Assembly: GCA_002317155.1 (NCBI GenBank)
Contig: DCIR01000055.1
Coordinates: forward strand, 1-64,000
Source of the DNA: Lachnospiraceae bacterium UBA1721
Lineage (GTDB): Bacteria > Bacillota > Clostridia > Lachnospirales > Lachnospiraceae
DNA length: 64,000 nt
Direction: 5' to 3'
The notes under the pieces: generated by a model
Databases searched by the model: none
The model's input: the letters and a program-made list of their open reading frames with translations, nothing else
Told to the model about the DNA's origin: nothing
Shown here: one piece after another, positions 61,544 through 64,000 of the stretch
Position numbering within the stretch: the first letter of the stretch is position 1
How the letters are laid out: the number at the start of each line of letters is the position of its first letter
Program-made: the position numbers and the translations under genes

Positions 61544-62164
61544 ATGATAAAAATCTGCGGATTAAAAACTAAAGAAGAGGCACAATGGGTTGCAGAGGCA
61601 GGAGCAGAGCTTGCCGGGTCAGTTGTGTTTTTTCCGAAGAGTAAAAGAAATATAAGTATTGAGACTGCGAAAGAGGTCATGACCGGACTGGAGGGCAAGG
61701 TTAAGCTTGCAGCGGTAACGGTAGAGCCGAGTCTGGAACAGATTAAAGAGATTGAAGCTGCAGGATTCGACTATCTTCAATATCATGGCAGGCTCGAAGC
61801 TGAAAAACTGGAGCAAATCAATATACCTGTAATTAAGGCATTTAATGTTAAGGATGTCAGTGACATTCGGACATTTGTTGATAATGACAAAGTGGTTGGC
61901 TTCGTATTTGATGCCAATGCACCCGGAAGCGGAGTTGGATTCGATTACGGTGTGTTGGACAGTGTAAGGCCTGAAATTAAGGAAGCTGAAGCTAAGGGCA
62001 AGTTTGTGCTTTTGGCAGGAGGACTTGGACCGGACAATGTCAGAGAGGCTCTCGAACAGACAGGATTTAAGGGCGTGGATACTTCTTCGGGAGTTGAAAA
62101 TGAAAGCAGTGATGGCAAAAGCCGCGAGAAAATTTTTTCTTTCGTGAAAAATGCTCGTATATAA
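61544..62164 (+). CDS. trpF: phosphoribosylanthranilate isomerase
   Basis: Tryptophan pathway isomerase, 206-residue TIM barrel: IKICGLKTKEEAQWVAEAG with the catalytic Cys, FDYLQYHGRLEAEKL, VGFVFDANAPGSGVGFDYG with the catalytic Asp region, and FVLLAGGLGPDNVREAL plus GVDTSSGVE. Co-transcribed with the LysR gene, 2 nt apart. No other trp gene is in the window; normally trpF is in a trp operon, so here it is an orphan. Confidence 0.93.
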   Translation: MIKICGLKTKEEAQWVAEAGAELAGSVVFFPKSKRNISIETAKEVMTGLEGKVKLAAVTVEPSLEQIKEIEAAGFDYLQYHGRLEAEKLEQINIPVIKAFNVKDVSDIRTFVDNDKVVGFVFDANAPGSGVGFDYGVLDSVRPEIKEAEAKGKFVLLAGGLGPDNVREALEQTGFKGVDTSSGVENESSDGKSREKIFSFVKNARI

Positions 62165-62176
62165 AAAAGAGATATG

Positions 62177-62215
62177 ATGCGCAATCTTAAGAAAACTTAA
62201 GTTGCGCATTTTTTA
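62177..62215 (+). terminator. intrinsic terminator of lysR-trpF
   Basis: ATGCGCAA-T-CTTAAG / CTTAAG-TTGCGCAT (one bulged T) with an AAAA loop and TTTTTT. Confidence 0.92.
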
Positions 62216-62261
62216 TTCGCAATATATGTTATATGTATAGCAAACGGTGAGTTTAAGTCGG

Positions 62262-62290
62262 TTATTATTGATGCTATTTTATAGTATAAT
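62262..62290 (+). promoter_or_regulatory. promoter of the pyrophosphorylase gene
   Basis: TTATTA, 17 nt, TATAAT, with a leader of about 50 nt to the AGGAGG site of the gene at 62345. Confidence 0.45.
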
Positions 62291-62344
62291 AAAAACGGTA
62301 TTCGAGTATGGGTACCGATATGTCGTAAATCTTAGGAGGAAACA

Positions 62345-63571
62345 ATGACTTTAGAAGCTGCAAAGACCAAATTAAATGAGTATGGACAGTCGCATGTTCT
62401 TAAGTATTATGATGAATTGAATGCTGCAGAGCAGGCAGAGCTGCTTGAGCAGATTGAAGTTACTGATATGAGTATTCTCTCGGCTGCACTTAACCCTGAT
62501 GAGCTTCCCAAGAAGGGCGTGATATCACCTATTCCTTGTATGGATCTTGATGAGATAGCAGCAAACGAAACAGAATACAGAAAAATAGGTGTTGATGCAA
62601 TTAAAGCAGGTAAGGTGGCAGCAGTTCTCCTTGCAGGCGGAATGGGTACCAGACTTGGTTCTGACAATCCTAAGGGAATGTATAATGTCGGAATTACCAG
62701 AGAGCTTTATATATTTGAGTGCCTTATCAATAATATGATGGATGTTGTCAACGAGGCGGGAGAGTATATTCATCTCTTCATCATGACCAGTGATAAGAAT
62801 AACGATTCAACCATCAACTTCCTCAAGGAGAAGAATTTCTTCGGATACAAGGAAGAGTATGTTCATTTCTTTAAGCAGGAGATGGCAGCAGCTACTGATT
62901 ATCAGGGTAAGATTTATCTTGAGAGTAAGAATCATATGGCAACTTCTCCTAATGGTAACGGAGGATGGTTTATCTCACTTATGAGAGTCGGCCTTCTTGA
63001 TCTTGTTCATGAGCTTGGTATTGAGTGGTTTAATATTTTTGCAGTGGATAATGTGTGCCAGAGAATTGCAGATCCTGTATTTGTAGGTGCGACTATTGCT
63101 AAAAAGTGCATGGTTGGCGCTAAGGTAGTCAGAAAGAATGCTCCTGACGAGAAGGTTGGAGTAATGTGTCTTGAGGACGGCAGACCTTCTATTGTAGAGT
63201 ATTATGAGCTTACAGATGAGCTTATGAATGCTAAAACCGATAAGGGAGAGCCTGCATATAACTTTGGCGTTATCCTTAATTACCTTTTTGAAATTAATGA
63301 GCTTGAGCGTATAGTTAAGGAAGAGCTTCCTCTTCATATCGTAGAGAAGAAGATTCCTTATATTGATGAGAATGGAGAACTTGTTAAGCCTGAGAAGCCT
63401 AATGGATATAAGTTTGAAAATCTTGTGCTTGATATGATTCATCAGATGTCAAGCTGTCTTCCCTTCGAGGTTGTTCGCGAGAGGGAGTTTGCTCCTATCA
63501 AGAATCCTACCGGTGTAGATTCAGTAGAGAGTGCAAGAGAGCTTCTTAAAAAGAATGGCGTGGTTCTTTAA
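62345..63571 (+). CDS. UDPGP-type UDP-sugar pyrophosphorylase
   Basis: 408-residue nucleotidyltransferase of the eukaryote-like UDPGP/UAP1 family, found in many Lachnospiraceae: VAAVLLAGGMGTRLGSDNPK with the diphosphate loop, FIMTSDKNNDSTINFL, MATSPNGNGGWFISLMR, WFNIFAVDNVCQRIADPVF with the metal Asp and YNFGVILNYLF. Makes UDP-glucose, UDP-galactose or UDP-GlcNAc from the sugar-1-phosphate and UTP; the sugar is not decidable. AGGAGG lies before ATG. The galE gene follows in the same orientation. Confidence 0.9.
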   Translation: MTLEAAKTKLNEYGQSHVLKYYDELNAAEQAELLEQIEVTDMSILSAALNPDELPKKGVISPIPCMDLDEIAANETEYRKIGVDAIKAGKVAAVLLAGGMGTRLGSDNPKGMYNVGITRELYIFECLINNMMDVVNEAGEYIHLFIMTSDKNNDSTINFLKEKNFFGYKEEYVHFFKQEMAAATDYQGKIYLESKNHMATSPNGNGGWFISLMRVGLLDLVHELGIEWFNIFAVDNVCQRIADPVFVGATIAKKCMVGAKVVRKNAPDEKVGVMCLEDGRPSIVEYYELTDELMNAKTDKGEPAYNFGVILNYLFEINELERIVKEELPLHIVEKKIPYIDENGELVKPEKPNGYKFENLVLDMIHQMSSCLPFEVVREREFAPIKNPTGVDSVESARELLKKNGVVL

Positions 63572-63640
63572 TAGTTGACCTATATTTTTAACGTATGTAC
63601 GGATTATGTGAGTTATCCCAGATGAGAGGTGTTTGTATTT

Positions 63641-64000
63641 ATGAGTAAAATACTTGTTACAGGCGGCGCCGGATTTATCGGCAGCCATACAGTAGTTGAA
63701 TTGCAGACTGCGGGTTATGATGTGGTTGTCCTTGATAATCTGAGCAATTCATGTGAGAAATCACTTGAAAGAGTAGAAGCTATCACAGGCAAGAAGGTTC
63801 CTTTTTATAAGGCAGATATTCTTGATCGTGAAGCACTTGAGAACGTGTTTACCAAGGAAGATATAAATGCGGTTATTCATTTTGCGGGACTTAAGGCTGT
63901 TGGCGAATCTGTGGCTAAGCCTTGGGAGTATTATGAAAACAATATTGCAGGTACACTTACTCTTGTAGATGTAATGCGTAAGCACAATTGCAAGAATATT
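63641..64000 (+). CDS. galE: UDP-glucose 4-epimerase, 5' part
   Basis: The first 120 codons of GalE, cut by the window end. NAD loop ILVTGGAGFIGSHTVVELQ, VVVLDNLSNSCEKSLERVE, YKADILDREALENVF, AVIHFAGLKAVGESVAKPWE and YYENNIAGTLTLVD are all GalE-type. It interconverts UDP-glucose and UDP-galactose (and perhaps the N-acetyl forms). GAGAGGTG lies 9 nt before ATG 63641. Downstream of the pyrophosphorylase it completes a UDP-sugar supply unit. Confidence 0.95.
   Translation, partial: MSKILVTGGAGFIGSHTVVELQTAGYDVVVLDNLSNSCEKSLERVEAITGKKVPFYKADILDREALENVFTKEDINAVIHFAGLKAVGESVAKPWEYYENNIAGTLTLVDVMRKHNCKNI

Overview
The window looks like chromosome of a low-to-moderate G+C Gram-positive anaerobe of the Clostridia, most likely a Lachnospiraceae relative (Butyrivibrio/Pseudobutyrivibrio-like). 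The reasons are the FabK-type enoyl reductase, an acpP-fabK-fabG-fabF-fabZ-fabH set followed by a MarR/FabT-type regulator, AGGAGG-type ribosome binding sites, a zinc-ribbon S18, and a eukaryote-like UDPGP pyrophosphorylase. Genus is not provable by eye. No rRNA, tRNA, CRISPR array, phage or insertion sequence was recognised.

Layout. 1-4.4 kb: a small membrane protein, a patatin-like lipase, a sirtuin and a lipoprotein with an OmpA-like C-terminus. 4.5-5.6 kb: rpsF-ssb-rpsR with a strong terminator. 5.8-32.1 kb: a large, visibly AT-rich exopolysaccharide/capsule locus. It holds an initiating phosphoglycosyltransferase, a chain-length protein with a degenerate kinase domain, a WecG/TagA enzyme, several glycosyltransferases, two Wzy/ligase-like membrane proteins, acyl/acetyltransferases and a Wzx flippase. 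It also holds an amino-sugar pair (FdtB-like aminotransferase and a GNAT-FdtA fusion), a teichoic-acid-type transferase and GDP-fucose genes (gmd, fcl, manC). Inside it, at 23.2-28.6 kb, is an unusual four-gene module: HTH-cytidylyltransferase, octopine-dehydrogenase-family enzyme, HTH-cytidylyltransferase-kinase fusion, and APC permease. I read this as a pathway for a nucleotide-activated, possibly carboxyethylated, amino-alcohol phosphate decoration.

32.1-45.9 kb is an accessory stretch of single genes: esterase, FMN hydroxyacid dehydrogenase, Rpn-type nuclease, methyltransferase, AIR-synthase-like protein, a membrane-anchored TIR protein overlapping a DUF2161 nuclease-like gene, a DNA methyltransferase, an AlkD-like glycosylase and a membrane Ser/Thr kinase. 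It is rich in short tandem repeats, some in frame and some beginning at or just after stop codons. 46.0-51.5 kb is the fatty-acid synthesis operon, whose promoter region carries two TTTGA-N3-TCAAA operators of FabT type overlapping the upstream terminator.

51.5-64 kb: a polytopic membrane protein, an FGGY sugar kinase with a transaldolase, a GT2 glycosyltransferase, an AEC transporter (the only confident minus-strand gene), sulfur assimilation (metY-like, cysK, LysR), an orphan trpF, a UDP-sugar pyrophosphorylase and the 5' part of galE. The last two supply UDP-sugars and could feed the polysaccharide locus.
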